Shown here: positions 42,281-51,571 of the stretch, piece by piece | Layout: each line of letters starts with the position of its first letter | Numbering within the stretch: the first letter of the stretch is position 1 | Assembly (NCBI GenBank): GCA_965211995.1 | Contig: OZ243040.1 | Location: 620,001-684,000, forward strand | Length of the DNA: 64,000 nucleotides | From: CAYFZO01 sp965211995 | GTDB taxonomy: Bacteria > Pseudomonadota > Gammaproteobacteria > Poriferisulfidales > Oxydemutatoraceae | Direction of reading: 5' to 3' | Program-made: the position numbers and the translations under genes | Notes under the pieces: generated by a model | The model's database searches: none | The model's input: the letters and a program-made list of their open reading frames with translations, nothing else | Told to the model about the DNA's origin: nothing

Positions 42281-43370
42281 AGTCGAGGCGCACGACGGTG
42301 CCGCGCGCGCCGGGGTACTGCAACTGCCGCACGGGCGGGTCGAAACGCCGGTGTTCATGCCGGTCGGCACCTGCGCGACGGTGAAGGCGATGACGCCGGC
42401 GATGTTGCGCGAGACCGGGGCGCGGATGATCCTCGGCAACGCCTGGCACCTGATGCTGCGCCCGGGCGTAGAAGTTATCGAGCGTCACGGCGGGCTGCAC
42501 CGGTTCATGGGCTGGGAGCGGCCGATCTTGACCGATTCGGGGGGCTTTCAGGTGTTCAGCCTCGCCGCCGCGCGCGAGATCACCGAGGAGGGCGTGCGGT
42601 TTCGCGCGCCGTACGACGGCGCCGAAGTGTGGCTCGACGCCGAGCGCTCGATTGAAGTGCAGCGGCGTCTCGGCGTGGATATTGCGATGGCGTTCGACGA
42701 GTGCACGCCGTATCCGGTCACGCGGGAGCAGGCGCGCGAATCGATGCTGCGGTCAATGCGCTGGGCGCGGCGTTCGAAAGACGCGCACAGCGGCTCGGGT
42801 GCGTCGCTGTTCGGCATCGTGCAGGGGGGCGTTTATCCCGATTTGCGCGCGCGCTCGGCCGCAAGTTTGGTCGCGATCGGGTTTGACGGCTACGCGATCG
42901 GCGGACTCGCAGTCGGTGAAAGCGAGAGCGAGCGGATTTCGATGCTCGAGCAAACCGCGCCGCTGCTGCCGGCGGAGCGGCCGCGCTACCTGATGGGCGT
43001 CGGGCGTCCCGAGGACGTTGTCGCCGCGGTGCGCCGCGGCGTGGACATGTTCGACTGCGTGATCCCGACGCGCAACGCGCGCACCGGCTTCGTGTACACG
43101 CGCCGCGGCCTGCTGCGCCTCAGGCGCGCCGCGTACCGCGACGATGAGCGCCCGATCGACGCCGACTGCGGGTGTTACGCCTGCCGCGGCTTCAGCCGCG
43201 CCTATTTGCATCACCTCGACAAATGCGGGGAAATACTCGGCGCGAGCCTGAATACGATACACAACCTGCACTACTACGGGCAACTGATGCGGGAGTTGCG
43301 CGCAGCGATCCTTGCGGGCGGGCTTGAACGATACGCCGCTGCGTTTCACGCCGCACTGCGCGCCGGCTAA
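42270..43370 (+). CDS. tgt: tRNA-guanine transglycosylase (Tgt)
   Basis: A 366-residue TIM-barrel enzyme that exchanges guanine 34 for preQ1 in tRNAs with GUN anticodons. Motifs are VFMPVGTCATVKAMTP, LTDSGGFQVFSL, MAFDECTPYP, GGLAVGES and DCVIPTRNARTG; zinc ligands are in DCGCYACRGFSRAYLHHL. GTG 42270, inside the queA end, gives the family N-terminus RFEVEAHDGAARAG. Confidence 0.97.
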   Translation: MRFEVEAHDGAARAGVLQLPHGRVETPVFMPVGTCATVKAMTPAMLRETGARMILGNAWHLMLRPGVEVIERHGGLHRFMGWERPILTDSGGFQVFSLAAAREITEEGVRFRAPYDGAEVWLDAERSIEVQRRLGVDIAMAFDECTPYPVTREQARESMLRSMRWARRSKDAHSGSGASLFGIVQGGVYPDLRARSAASLVAIGFDGYAIGGLAVGESESERISMLEQTAPLLPAERPRYLMGVGRPEDVVAAVRRGVDMFDCVIPTRNARTGFVYTRRGLLRLRRAAYRDDERPIDADCGCYACRGFSRAYLHHLDKCGEILGASLNTIHNLHYYGQLMRELRAAILAGGLERYAAAFHAALRAG

Positions 43371-43508
43371 GGTCGCGGGTGCAAGTTCGACCGTGCCGTC
43401 CGCGGGCCCGTCTTTTTGCACGTGGCTCGGTGGCTTTGCCCGCGGAATATGCAATAATTCCCCTTAACTTAGTCGCGGGACTTCCCGCATAACCCCTGGA
43501 TCAGGCGG

Positions 43509-43835
43509 ATGGCGGACTTTTTCATCTCTCCGGCGTGGGCGCAGGCGGCGCCGACAGGCGGCGGCTTTGAACTGCTGGCCATGATCGGGATATTTTTCCT
43601 GATCATGTATTTTTTGCTGATCCGCCCGCAGCAAAAACGCGCCAAAGCGCATAAGGAACTGGTCGCGTCGCTGGCCAAAGGCGACGAAGTCGTCACTTCC
43701 GGCGGCATCCTCGGCAAGGTCGCGGAGATCGGCGACAGTTTTATCGCGCTCGAAGTGCAGAACGGCGTCAGAATCAAAGTGCAGAAACATTCGGTGTCTT
43801 CGATGATGCCGAAAGGGACGGTCAAAAGCGGCTGA
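43509..43835 (+). CDS. yajC: Sec translocon accessory protein YajC
   Basis: A 108-residue protein with one membrane helix (MIGIFFLIMYFLLIRPQQKR) and a small cytosolic domain (GDEVVTSGGILGKV). It associates with SecDF. It sits 138 bp after tgt and 19 bp before secD, the conserved queA-tgt-yajC-secD-secF order. Confidence 0.96.
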   Translation: MADFFISPAWAQAAPTGGGFELLAMIGIFFLIMYFLLIRPQQKRAKAHKELVASLAKGDEVVTSGGILGKVAEIGDSFIALEVQNGVRIKVQKHSVSSMMPKGTVKSG

Positions 43836-43854
43836 ACCGGCCTTTGCACTTTCC

Positions 43855-45711
43855 ATGCCGAACCAATACCCGCTCTGGAAGTATCTGCTGATCGTCGCGG
43901 TGGTGATCGCGGCGGTGGTTTACGCGTTGCCGAACGTCTATCCGTCCGACCCCGCGGTGCAGGTTTCGAGCACCGCCGGCGCGGTCGGCGAGCGCGACCG
44001 CAACCGCCTCGTGCGCGCACTCGACGACGCGGGCCTGCCGTACAAGAGCGTCGAGATCGAGGCAAGCGGCGGCGTGCTGGCGCGTTTTGACCAAACCGAA
44101 ACGCAGTTGCGCGCGGTGGACGTGCTCAAACGGGAGTTCGCCGGGGACTATACGGTCGCGCTCAATCTTGCGTCGGCGACCCCCGCCTGGCTCGCGTCTT
44201 TGAACGCGCGCCCGATGAACCTCGGGCTTGATCTCAGGGGCGGGGTTTATTTTCTGCTGTCGGTGGACGTCGAGGCGGGTCTTAAGAAGGCGCTGCAGGC
44301 TTATCTCGACGATTTTCGCGCCGAGTTCCGCGAACGCAAGATCGGCCATCGCGACCTTGAATTGAAAGACCACGCGCTGTTGCTGCACTTCGACGACGAC
44401 GCGAGTTTGGAACAAGCGGGCGAATGGCTGCGGCGGCGCTATCAGGGGGAGTTGGAAATCGTCAAAGCCGGTGCGCGTCTCGAGGCCCGGTTGACCGAGC
44501 AGTACGCCAAAGAGGTCGCCGGTTACGCGGTGCAGCAGAACATCCTGACTTTGCGCAAGCGCGTGGATGAGTTGGGCGTCGCCGAGCCGGTGGTGACGCG
44601 CCAGGGCCGCGACCGCATCGCCGTGCAGTTGCCGGGCGTGCAGGACACCGCACGCGCGAAGGAGATACTCGGCGCGACCGCGACGCTCGAGTTCCGCATG
44701 GTCGCCGAAAGCGCCAACCCGGAGCGGGCGGAGAGAACCGGGCGCGCGCCTTTCGGGACGCGCCTGTACCGTCATCGCGACGGCTCGCCGGTGTTGCTCA
44801 AGCGCAGCGTGATGCTGACCGGCGACCGCATCATAGACGCGGCTTCGGGCATAGACGCCGAGCAAGGCGAGCCCGCGGTGTTCATCACTTTGGACGGCAA
44901 GGGCGCGCGCACTTTCAGCCGTGCGACCGGCGCCAACGTCAAGCGCCTGATGGCGGTGGTGTTCATAGAGAACAAGAGCGAAACCTATCTCGACGACGCC
45001 GGCGAACTCCAACGGCGCAGGCTGACCACCGAGGAAGTCATCAGCGTCGCGAGGATCCAGGAACAACTGAGCAAGCGCTTTCAGATCACCGGCCTCGACA
45101 GCACCCGCGGGGCGCGGCGCCTGGCGTTGCTGCTGCGCGCGGGCGCGCTCGCCGCGCCGCTCGAGATCATCGAGGAAAGGACGGTCGGTCCGAGCCTCGG
45201 GCGGGAAAACATCCGGCGCGGCACGCGCTCGATCATCTTTGCATTTTTGCTGGTGGTTTTGTTCATGGGCATCTACTACCGCGTGTTCGGCCTGCTCGCC
45301 GACTTTGCGCTGGCGTTGAACATCGTGCTGATCGTCGCGGTGATCTCGCTGATACCCGGTGCGACGCTGACGCTGCCCGGCATCGTCGGCATCGTGTTGA
45401 CCGTCGGCATGGCGGTGGACGCGAACGTGCTGATCTTCGAGCGCATCCGCGAGGAGTTGAACGCGGGCGCCTCGGTGCAGGCGAGCATGGACTTGGGCTA
45501 CCGCCAGGCGTTTTCGACCATCGCCGACGCCAACGTCACCACGTTGATCGCCGCGCTGGTGCTGTTTGCGTTCGGCACCGGGCCGATCAAGGGGTTTGCG
45601 GTGACTTTGTCGGTGGGCATTCTATGCTCGATGTTCACCGCGATCATGGGCACGCGGGCGGCGGCCAACCTGATCTACGGACGCAGGAAAGCCGCCGAGT
45701 TGGCGATCTGA
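43855..45711 (+). CDS. secD: Protein translocase subunit SecD
   Basis: A 618-residue RND-fold membrane protein that uses proton motive force to complete Sec export. There is an N-terminal helix, a large periplasmic P1 head (GLDLRGGVYFLLSVD), then five C-terminal helices with VGMAVDANVLIFERIREEL. It works as a complex with SecF, whose gene follows after 6 bp. Confidence 0.97.
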   Translation: MPNQYPLWKYLLIVAVVIAAVVYALPNVYPSDPAVQVSSTAGAVGERDRNRLVRALDDAGLPYKSVEIEASGGVLARFDQTETQLRAVDVLKREFAGDYTVALNLASATPAWLASLNARPMNLGLDLRGGVYFLLSVDVEAGLKKALQAYLDDFRAEFRERKIGHRDLELKDHALLLHFDDDASLEQAGEWLRRRYQGELEIVKAGARLEARLTEQYAKEVAGYAVQQNILTLRKRVDELGVAEPVVTRQGRDRIAVQLPGVQDTARAKEILGATATLEFRMVAESANPERAERTGRAPFGTRLYRHRDGSPVLLKRSVMLTGDRIIDAASGIDAEQGEPAVFITLDGKGARTFSRATGANVKRLMAVVFIENKSETYLDDAGELQRRRLTTEEVISVARIQEQLSKRFQITGLDSTRGARRLALLLRAGALAAPLEIIEERTVGPSLGRENIRRGTRSIIFAFLLVVLFMGIYYRVFGLLADFALALNIVLIVAVISLIPGATLTLPGIVGIVLTVGMAVDANVLIFERIREELNAGASVQASMDLGYRQAFSTIADANVTTLIAALVLFAFGTGPIKGFAVTLSVGILCSMFTAIMGTRAAANLIYGRRKAAELAI

Positions 45712-45726
45712 GGCGCGGTGACGATC

Positions 45727-46662
45727 ATGCGGCTGCTCGGCGAGACCAAACTGGAGTTCATGCAAAAGCGCAGGCTCGCGCTCGGGGTCTCGCTGGTGCT
45801 GGTGGTGCTGTCGCTGGTTTCGCTCGGGTTGCGCGGTTTGAATTTTGGCGTTGATTTCACCGGCGGGACGGTCATTGAGGTCGGCTACGAGGAAGCCGTC
45901 GCGCTCGATGACGTGCGTGAGCGCCTCGCGGCTGCGGGACTCGACGACGTGTCGGCGCAGCATTTCGGCAGCGTCAAAGACGTGCTGATCCGGGCGGCGC
46001 TCGACGGCGGCCGCACTCAGTCCGAACTCAGCAACCGGGTGCTCGAGGAGTTGCAGCGCGACGGCGGCGTCACGCTGCGCCGGGTGGAATTCGTCGGGCC
46101 CAGGGTCGGTGAAGAATTGCGCGAGGACGGCGGCCTCGCGATGCTGTACGCGCTGCTCGGCATTCTTTTGTACGTGGCGTTCCGGTTTGAATACCGCTTC
46201 GCTTTCGGCGCGGTGATCGCGCTGATCCACGACGTGCTGCTGACGATCGGCTTTTTCTCCGTGACCGGCGTCGAGTTTGATCTGAGCGTGCTCGCGGCGG
46301 TACTCGCGGTTATCGGCTATTCGCTGAACGACACGATCGTGGTGTACGACCGCATCCGCGAGAGTTTCATGAAAATCAGAAAACGGACCGGGGTCAGGGT
46401 GGACGCGGTGGTCAACTTCGCGATCAACAAGACGCTCGCGCGCACGCTCGTCACTTCGATGACAACGATGCTGGTTTTGATTGCCTTGTTCGCGCTCGGC
46501 AGCGAGGTCATCCGGGGGTTCACGGTCGCGATGATGATCGGCATCGTCGTCGGGACGTATTCCTCGATTTATATCGCGGGCGCGTCGCTGCTGTTTTTGG
46601 GATTGCGCGCCGAGAACATGATGCAAGTCAAAAAAGAAGGGGAGGAGTTCGGGCGGCCGTGA
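45727..46662 (+). CDS. secF: Protein translocase subunit SecF
   Basis: About 311 residues from ATG 45727 (GTG 45718 is possible). Motifs are LNFGVDFTGGTVIEV in the periplasmic head and VIGYSLNDTIVVYDRIRE in the membrane core. Partner of SecD. The stop overlaps the Sel1 gene start. Confidence 0.96.
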   Translation: MRLLGETKLEFMQKRRLALGVSLVLVVLSLVSLGLRGLNFGVDFTGGTVIEVGYEEAVALDDVRERLAAAGLDDVSAQHFGSVKDVLIRAALDGGRTQSELSNRVLEELQRDGGVTLRRVEFVGPRVGEELREDGGLAMLYALLGILLYVAFRFEYRFAFGAVIALIHDVLLTIGFFSVTGVEFDLSVLAAVLAVIGYSLNDTIVVYDRIRESFMKIRKRTGVRVDAVVNFAINKTLARTLVTSMTTMLVLIALFALGSEVIRGFTVAMMIGIVVGTYSSIYIAGASLLFLGLRAENMMQVKKEGEEFGRP

Positions 46663-47117
46663 ACGAACGGGTCACAGCGGGGGACGCGGCGCCGTTGGGA
46701 GAGGACGAGATGAGTTTTGTCAGCGGCGTCGCCGCGTTCGAGGCCAAACACTTCACGCGCGCGATGCAGTTGCTGCTCCCCCTGGCCGAGCGCGGCAACG
46801 CCGACGCGCAGCACCGTTGCGCGATCATGTACCAGAACGGCCTCGGCGCACACGTCAACGCCGCGGCCGCTTTTCAACTCATGCGGGGGGCGGCCGAGCA
46901 GGGGCACGCGCTGGCGCAGCACGGTTTGGGTTTCATGTTTCTCGAAGGCGACTGTGCCGAGCAAAACGGCGGGGAGGCGGTGAAGTGGTTCACCCGCGCT
47001 GCGGAACAGGGGCTCGCCGGTTCACGCACGACGTTGGCGATGATGTACGCAGAGGGCAAAGGCGTCGAGAAAAACGCGGAACTCGCGAGGCACTGGTACC
47101 GGAAAGCCGGGTTTTAA
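46659..47117 (+). CDS. Sel1-like repeat (TPR-type) protein
   Basis: 152 residues with three to four Sel1 repeats (A.Q..LG.M...G pattern): NADAQHRCAIMYQNGLG, HALAQHGLGFMFLEGD and SRTTLAMMYAEGKGVEKN. No signal peptide is seen, so it is probably a cytosolic scaffold. GTG 46659 overlaps the secF stop, adding an unusual member to the secDF transcript. Specific role unknown. Confidence 0.85.
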   Translation: MNERVTAGDAAPLGEDEMSFVSGVAAFEAKHFTRAMQLLLPLAERGNADAQHRCAIMYQNGLGAHVNAAAAFQLMRGAAEQGHALAQHGLGFMFLEGDCAEQNGGEAVKWFTRAAEQGLAGSRTTLAMMYAEGKGVEKNAELARHWYRKAGF

Positions 47118-47373
47118 CTCCGCGGCTTGCGGGCGGGGGCGCCGCAGGTACATGCGCGGATTACGCAAAATTATGGGACAGGTCTTTCGTTTTGCAATCT
47201 GCCGGGGGCGCGGCGGCGGCGCCGGAAGCGGTCGCGGGCGGCTGTCTTGGTGCGGGTTTCCGGGTGCAGGTCCGTGCTCCGGCGGTTGGTTTTTCATTGC
47301 TTTATCCGCGTGATCCGCGGACGATGAAGAACGTCTGCGCAGCGAGTGGCCGGGACACTTTGGGGGTTTAGCG
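47118..47373. other. Gap upstream of cysG
   Basis: No gene seen. It contains a TCCGCGTGATCCGCGGA segment (47303-47319) resembling the one near 7330, and a GGGGGT ribosome-like site just before cysG. Confidence 0.35.
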
Positions 47374-48759
47374 ATGGAGTTCTTTCCGCTGTTCATCAAA
47401 TTGCGCGGGCGCGCGGTGACGGTCGTCGGCGGCGGCGCGGTTGCGGCGAGGAAGGTGCGGGGGCTGCTGCGCGCCGGTGCCCGCGTCAAGGTGATCGCGG
47501 TGCGCGCTTGCGACGAACTTCGAGCGGCGGCGCAGCGGCGGAGTCTGACGTTGGTCGAGCGCGCGTTTGAAGACGCGGACGTCGCGGACGCGGCGTTGAC
47601 GGTCGCCGCGACCGACGACGCCGAAGTCAACCGGCGGATCGTCGGTTTGTGCCGCGCGCGCGGCGGTTACGTCAACAGCGCCGACGCCGCCGACGGCGAC
47701 GTCGTTTTTCCCGCGTTGATACGGCGCGGTTCGGTGCAGATCGCGGTGTCCACCGGCGGCACCGCGCCGGCGCTCGCGCGCCTGCTGCGCGCGTATCTTG
47801 AAAATTGCACGCCGGCCGCGTACGCGCAACTCGCGGAGCTGAGCGGCCGCTACCGCGCGCGCGCGCGGCAAGCCTGCCCCGACCCCGCGCTGCGCAAGCG
47901 GCTCTGGGAGACCGTGATGGCGGGGCCGGTCGCCTCGATGACGTTCGCGGGACGCGCCGAGGCCGCCGAACGCGAACTGCTGCGCCTGCTCGAGAACCCC
48001 GCAACGCTGGAACACGAGACCGGGGAAGTGTACCTGGTCGGCGCGGGGCCCGGCGACCCGGAACTGCTGACGTTCAAGGCGCTGCGCCTGATGCAGCAGG
48101 CCGACGTCGTCGTCCATGACCGCTTGGTCTCGCCTGAGATCATGGCTTTGCTGCCCGCCGCCGCCGAGAAGATCTACGCCGGCAAGGAACGCAGCCACCA
48201 CGCGATGCCGCAGGAAAACATCAACGACCTGCTGGTGCGCCGCGCGCGCGAAGGCCGCCGGGTGCTGCGCCTCAAGGGCGGCGATCCTTTTGTCTTTGGC
48301 CGCGGCGGCGAGGAGATCGAGACTCTGCTCGAGCAGCACATCCCGTTCCAGATCGTTCCCGGCATCACCGCCGCGTCGGGCTGCGCCGCTTATGCCGGCA
48401 TACCGCTGACGCACCGCGACTTCGCCCATACCTGCGTGTTTGCAACCGGCCATTTGCGCGACGGCGACGTTGATCTCAATTGGGAAGCGCTGGCGCAGCC
48501 CCGGCAAACCCTGATCTTCTACATGGGGTTGCAGCGGCTCGCGCATATTTGCACGCAACTGATCGCGCACGGCCTGCCCGCGGCGACGCCGGCGGCGCTG
48601 ATCACGCACGGCACGACACCCGCGCAGAAAGTGCTGGTCGCACGCCTCGACGGCATCGCGCGGACGGTCGCGGCCGCCGGCGTCACGGCGCCGACGCTGG
48701 TGATCATCGGCAAAGTGGTCGGTCTGCACGATAAATTGGATTGGTACAGGCGCTGGTAA
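47374..48759 (+). CDS. cysG: Siroheme synthase CysG (trifunctional)
   Basis: A 461-residue fusion. The N-terminal precorrin-2 dehydrogenase/ferrochelatase part (VTVVGGGAVAARKVRGLL, VSTGGTAPALARLLR) is followed by a C-terminal uroporphyrinogen III methyltransferase (VYLVGAGPGDPELLTFKALR, RLKGGDPFVFGRGGEE, VVPGITAASGCAAYAGIPLTH-like). It makes siroheme for sulfite and nitrite reductases. No sulfate assimilation genes are adjacent here. Confidence 0.96.
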   Translation: MEFFPLFIKLRGRAVTVVGGGAVAARKVRGLLRAGARVKVIAVRACDELRAAAQRRSLTLVERAFEDADVADAALTVAATDDAEVNRRIVGLCRARGGYVNSADAADGDVVFPALIRRGSVQIAVSTGGTAPALARLLRAYLENCTPAAYAQLAELSGRYRARARQACPDPALRKRLWETVMAGPVASMTFAGRAEAAERELLRLLENPATLEHETGEVYLVGAGPGDPELLTFKALRLMQQADVVVHDRLVSPEIMALLPAAAEKIYAGKERSHHAMPQENINDLLVRRAREGRRVLRLKGGDPFVFGRGGEEIETLLEQHIPFQIVPGITAASGCAAYAGIPLTHRDFAHTCVFATGHLRDGDVDLNWEALAQPRQTLIFYMGLQRLAHICTQLIAHGLPAATPAALITHGTTPAQKVLVARLDGIARTVAAAGVTAPTLVIIGKVVGLHDKLDWYRRW

Positions 48760-48977
48760 GTTTTCCGCGGGGAGACGCAGAGCGGAGCCGGCGGCGGCTG
48801 ACTTCCAGTCCGCAGCGCGGCAAAAGAAGAGCAGGCCGCTGAAGATCACTTCACTCTTGAGGGGAAATCGGCCGGGCCGGTGCCAACCGGGCCGGTGCCA
48901 ACCAGGCACAGGGGCGGCACAATGGACCAGAGCACCCTCACCGGAGGGCGCTCCAATGACCCGGATACAAACCGCTT
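48760..48977. other. Gap after cysG with repeat fragments
   Basis: Contains the dispersed repeat 48793-48866 and a short tandem GGGCCGGTGCCAACC (two copies, about 48874-48903). A small ORF from ATG 48922 has no recognisable features. No gene supported. Confidence 0.4.
48793..48866 (-). repeat. Dispersed ~75-bp repeat (partner at 39815-39888)
   Basis: The reverse complement matches 39815-39888 at roughly 75%, with TTCAGCGGCCTG identical. Confidence 0.55.
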
Positions 48978-48989
48978 CGGTGTCCGCAG

Positions 48990-49270
48990 GAAAGTCATTC
49001 ATCTAACGACCGGTTGCAAGGCGATTTCCCGGTCATGGCGTTGTGCGGACGCGATGGGATTTCGCGTAAAACGGCCTGCCAATGGAGCGAGGTCTTCCGG
49101 CAGGAGGGGATGAGCGGATTGCGGGGTCGGCGCCGCGCGCACCTTACCCGGGCGCACCGGCCCTCCGATGAAGTGACTGGGAGGTGCTGACGATCAAACC
49201 GCCGCATCCTCGTGGGGGGCCGAAACAAAAGGAGGTATCGGGATCACTGCGGGTGCGGCGTGCCGGCGGC
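48990..49270 (+). pseudogene. Decayed IS481-like transposase fragment
   Basis: One frame reads DFPVMALCGRDGISRKTAC then QWSEVFRQEGMSGLRGR, the N-terminal helix-turn-helix of IS481-type transposases (compare LCxRxGISRKTxYKWxxRYxxEGxxGL). After a frameshift near 49180 another frame gives VLTIKPPHPRGGPKQKEV, matching the LxxxHPxWGPKKxRxxL block that follows in the family. There is no start, no DDE catalytic domain and no visible terminal inverted repeats. It is an old remnant. Confidence 0.7.
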
Positions 49271-49378
49271 GGTCACGCAAGGAAAGGCTTTGCGTATTCG
49301 CCCGCCCGCCGCGGCGGGTTCAAAGCGCAACGTTTAGAGTTGTCCGCGCCCGGCTGCGTGATCCGCGGCCGCGGCGGG

Positions 49379-50149
49379 TCACCGCGGCGGGGTCTTCCAG
49401 GTGCCGAGGATCACGTCCTTGTCGCGCATCTTTGAGAAAGTTTGGGCGCCGCCCGCAAGCGCGGCGGCCGCGTCGGGCAGTTGCAGTTGCCGCGTGACCT
49501 CCTCGATCTGCTCGCGGCCGGTTCGGCGGGGGTGTTGTGCGATTTCGTCGAGCAGCAGGTCGGTGACGGGGTTCAATACCATGAAGTTGATCTTGTCGCC
49601 GCGGTCGCGGCATACCACGAGGCGCGTAGGCTCGTCGCCCGGCCGCTCCGGGCGGAAGTCCGGGCCGATGCGGTGTACCGGCCAGCGGTACGCAAGGCGC
49701 CACGCGAGCGGCGACAACGCCGGCGGCGCCCGCATCGGGTCGCCGCCGGGGGCGATCGCCGCGAAGTCTATTTCCTCCTGCGCCAGCGCCAGCGCGAGTT
49801 CGACCCATTCGTAATGGGCGAGTTCAACGATGAAAGGCGGGTCGTCTTCACCCGCCCGGTACTCGTTTTCGAGATAGGCCAGAAACTCTTTTGAAACCTC
49901 CGCAAAGTACGGCGAATGGCTTGTGTGCCGTGCGTAGAACTTGCGGATCAGGGTGTGCCAGTCGTCTTCTCCGTAACAACTTTTTAATACCGGAAACGCG
50001 GTGGAGATGAAGCCGGCGATGTTGCTGAAGAACAGGTTGCGGTAAATCTCGAGCCGGCGATCCTCGAGTCCTGCGGGCGGCGGGTTGTTGCGCGGGTCGC
50101 GCAAATGGGCCGCGAATTGATATTGCAAAGTTTGGAAGTTTTTCCCCAT
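49379..50149 (-). CDS. DUF2063 family protein (HvfC/BufC-like)
   Basis: A 256-residue protein with the DUF2063 start (QTLQYQFAAHLRDPRNNPPP, IYRNLFFSNIAGFIST) and a diverged C-terminal half. In known MNIO systems this protein partners the DUF692 enzyme in modifying a cysteine-rich precursor peptide, probably by recruiting it. It follows the DUF692 gene with a 14-bp gap; a TTG start at 50173 would overlap. Last gene of a three-gene operon. Confidence 0.85.
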   Translation of the reverse strand: MGKNFQTLQYQFAAHLRDPRNNPPPAGLEDRRLEIYRNLFFSNIAGFISTAFPVLKSCYGEDDWHTLIRKFYARHTSHSPYFAEVSKEFLAYLENEYRAGEDDPPFIVELAHYEWVELALALAQEEIDFAAIAPGGDPMRAPPALSPLAWRLAYRWPVHRIGPDFRPERPGDEPTRLVVCRDRGDKINFMVLNPVTDLLLDEIAQHPRRTGREQIEEVTRQLQLPDAAAALAGGAQTFSKMRDKDVILGTWKTPPR

Positions 50150-50163
50150 GCGCGCACGGTGGA

Positions 50164-51018
50164 TCAGGCGCAATTTTTCGCCGCTGCGGCCTGATGCCGC
50201 TGCTGATACTCCGAGATCACCCGCACTTCCCGCAGCAGTTGGTCCAGGCCCGGGAAATTGAAGTCTCTCTCCAGCAGGGTCGGGATGACGCCGAAAATCT
50301 CGTAGGCTTTATCGAGCAGTTCCCATACCGGTGGGATCACGTCGGCGCCGTGCGTATCCACGATCAGGTCGTCGTCCTCGCGGTAATGCCCCGCGATATG
50401 GCAGTAGGCGATGCGCTCCCCCGACAGTTGCCGCAGGTACTCGACCGGGTCAAAGTCGAAGTTGATCGAATTCACGTAAACGTTGTTCACGTCGAGCAGC
50501 AGTGCGCAGTCGGCTTCCTCGAGCACGCGGCGGATGAATTCGGTCTCCGTCATTTCCCGCCCGGGCGCGACGTAGGCCGAGGTGTTCTCGACCGCAATCC
50601 GGCGCTCGAGCAGTTCCTGTGTGCGCTTGATTCGGCCCGCGACGTAATGCGCCGCGTCTGCGGTGAACGGGATCGGCATCAGGTCGTATAGATGGCCGTC
50701 GTCGGAGCAGTAACTCAGATGCTCGCTGTAGCCGCGTATTTGGTGTTCGTCGAGAAAGGCTTTTATCCGCCCGAGCAAATCGGTGTCGAGCGGCGCGGGT
50801 CCGCCGAGCGACAGTGACAAGCCGTGGCACACGAAAGGGTAGCGCTCGGTGAGGTGCCGAAACCGCCTGCCGAGTGCGCCGCCCGCGCCGATCCAGTTCT
50901 CCGGCGCGACCTCCATGAAGTCCACGCCGGGGGCGGGGCCGGCCTCGAGTTCCGGCATCAGGTCACGCCTGAGGCCGAGGCCGCACCCCGTCAGCGGGAA
51001 ATGCCGGTCTTCGCTCAT
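50164..51018 (-). CDS. DUF692 multinuclear non-heme iron oxidase (HvfB/BufB-like)
   Basis: A 284-residue TIM-barrel protein of the DUF692/MNIO family, relatives of MbnB that oxidise cysteines in ribosomal peptides. Candidate metal-ligand blocks are present: MEVAPENW, CHGLSLSLGG, YSEHLSYC, AVENTSAYVAP, LLLDVNNVYVN, YCHIAGH, DTHGADV and LLERD. The DoxX gene precedes it (3-bp gap) and DUF2063 follows. A precursor peptide gene (DUF2282/BufA type) normally upstream is not present in the window. Confidence 0.88.
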   Translation of the reverse strand: MSEDRHFPLTGCGLGLRRDLMPELEAGPAPGVDFMEVAPENWIGAGGALGRRFRHLTERYPFVCHGLSLSLGGPAPLDTDLLGRIKAFLDEHQIRGYSEHLSYCSDDGHLYDLMPIPFTADAAHYVAGRIKRTQELLERRIAVENTSAYVAPGREMTETEFIRRVLEEADCALLLDVNNVYVNSINFDFDPVEYLRQLSGERIAYCHIAGHYREDDDLIVDTHGADVIPPVWELLDKAYEIFGVIPTLLERDFNFPGLDQLLREVRVISEYQQRHQAAAAKNCA

Positions 51019-51021
51019 CGC

Positions 51022-51477
51022 CTATTTATATTTAAGAGCGAACAGGTGATCGAGGCTGAGTTTGCCCGCGCCGCTCAACACCAGCGGAATCAGCATGATC
51101 AGGTACATCAACGGCAGTTGGTAGCCGTTGTCGCAGACGTTGTAGCCGTTGCCGGCGTGTACGCTCGCCCACGCGACGACGTCGAGGATGAGCAGGCCCG
51201 CGGCCCAGAAGCGCGTCGCCAGGCCGATCACCAGTGCGAGCGCGCCGATGATCTCGGTCCAGGTCGCCAGAAACCAACTCGCGCCGACCGGGATGACGTT
51301 GAACGGAAACGGGAAATCGCCGGAGATGCCGGCGAACCAGTTGTCGCCGTTGAATTTGTTGATGCCGGCCTCCCAGAATTCCCACGCCAGCAACAGGCGC
51401 AGCCCCAACAGGGAAAGCCACGCGCCGACCGAAGAAAGTCCGCGGTAGATGCCGTAGATGGCGGTGTCCGTGGTCAT
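51022..51477 (-). CDS. DoxX-family membrane protein (HvfD-like)
   Basis: A 151-residue inner-membrane protein with about four helices. LLGLRLLLAWEFWEAGINKFNG is the DoxX start, and LATWTEIIGALALVIGLATRFWA follows. It leads the DUF692 and DUF2063 genes. DoxX members often accompany MNIO operons, perhaps in redox or quinone chemistry. An AGGAGGG ribosome site precedes the ATG. Confidence 0.85.
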   Translation of the reverse strand: MTTDTAIYGIYRGLSSVGAWLSLLGLRLLLAWEFWEAGINKFNGDNWFAGISGDFPFPFNVIPVGASWFLATWTEIIGALALVIGLATRFWAAGLLILDVVAWASVHAGNGYNVCDNGYQLPLMYLIMLIPLVLSGAGKLSLDHLFALKYK

Positions 51478-51571
51478 GGTTGGTCCCTCCTCATACCGGG
51501 AAATTGGGTTATTATTCCATGCTGACCGACCGACGCCGACCGGCGCGGGAATAATCGCCCATTCTACTGCA

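Noticed and set aside
41072..42439. Very long minus-strand open frame continuous with the sulfotransferase and antisense to queA
   Set aside because: It is the GC-driven shadow of queA; the sulfotransferase domain begins at ATG 41071 and the upstream translation has no domain features.
48922..49113. Small plus-strand ORF after cysG
   Set aside because: No recognisable features, and it overlaps the transposase remnant in another frame.
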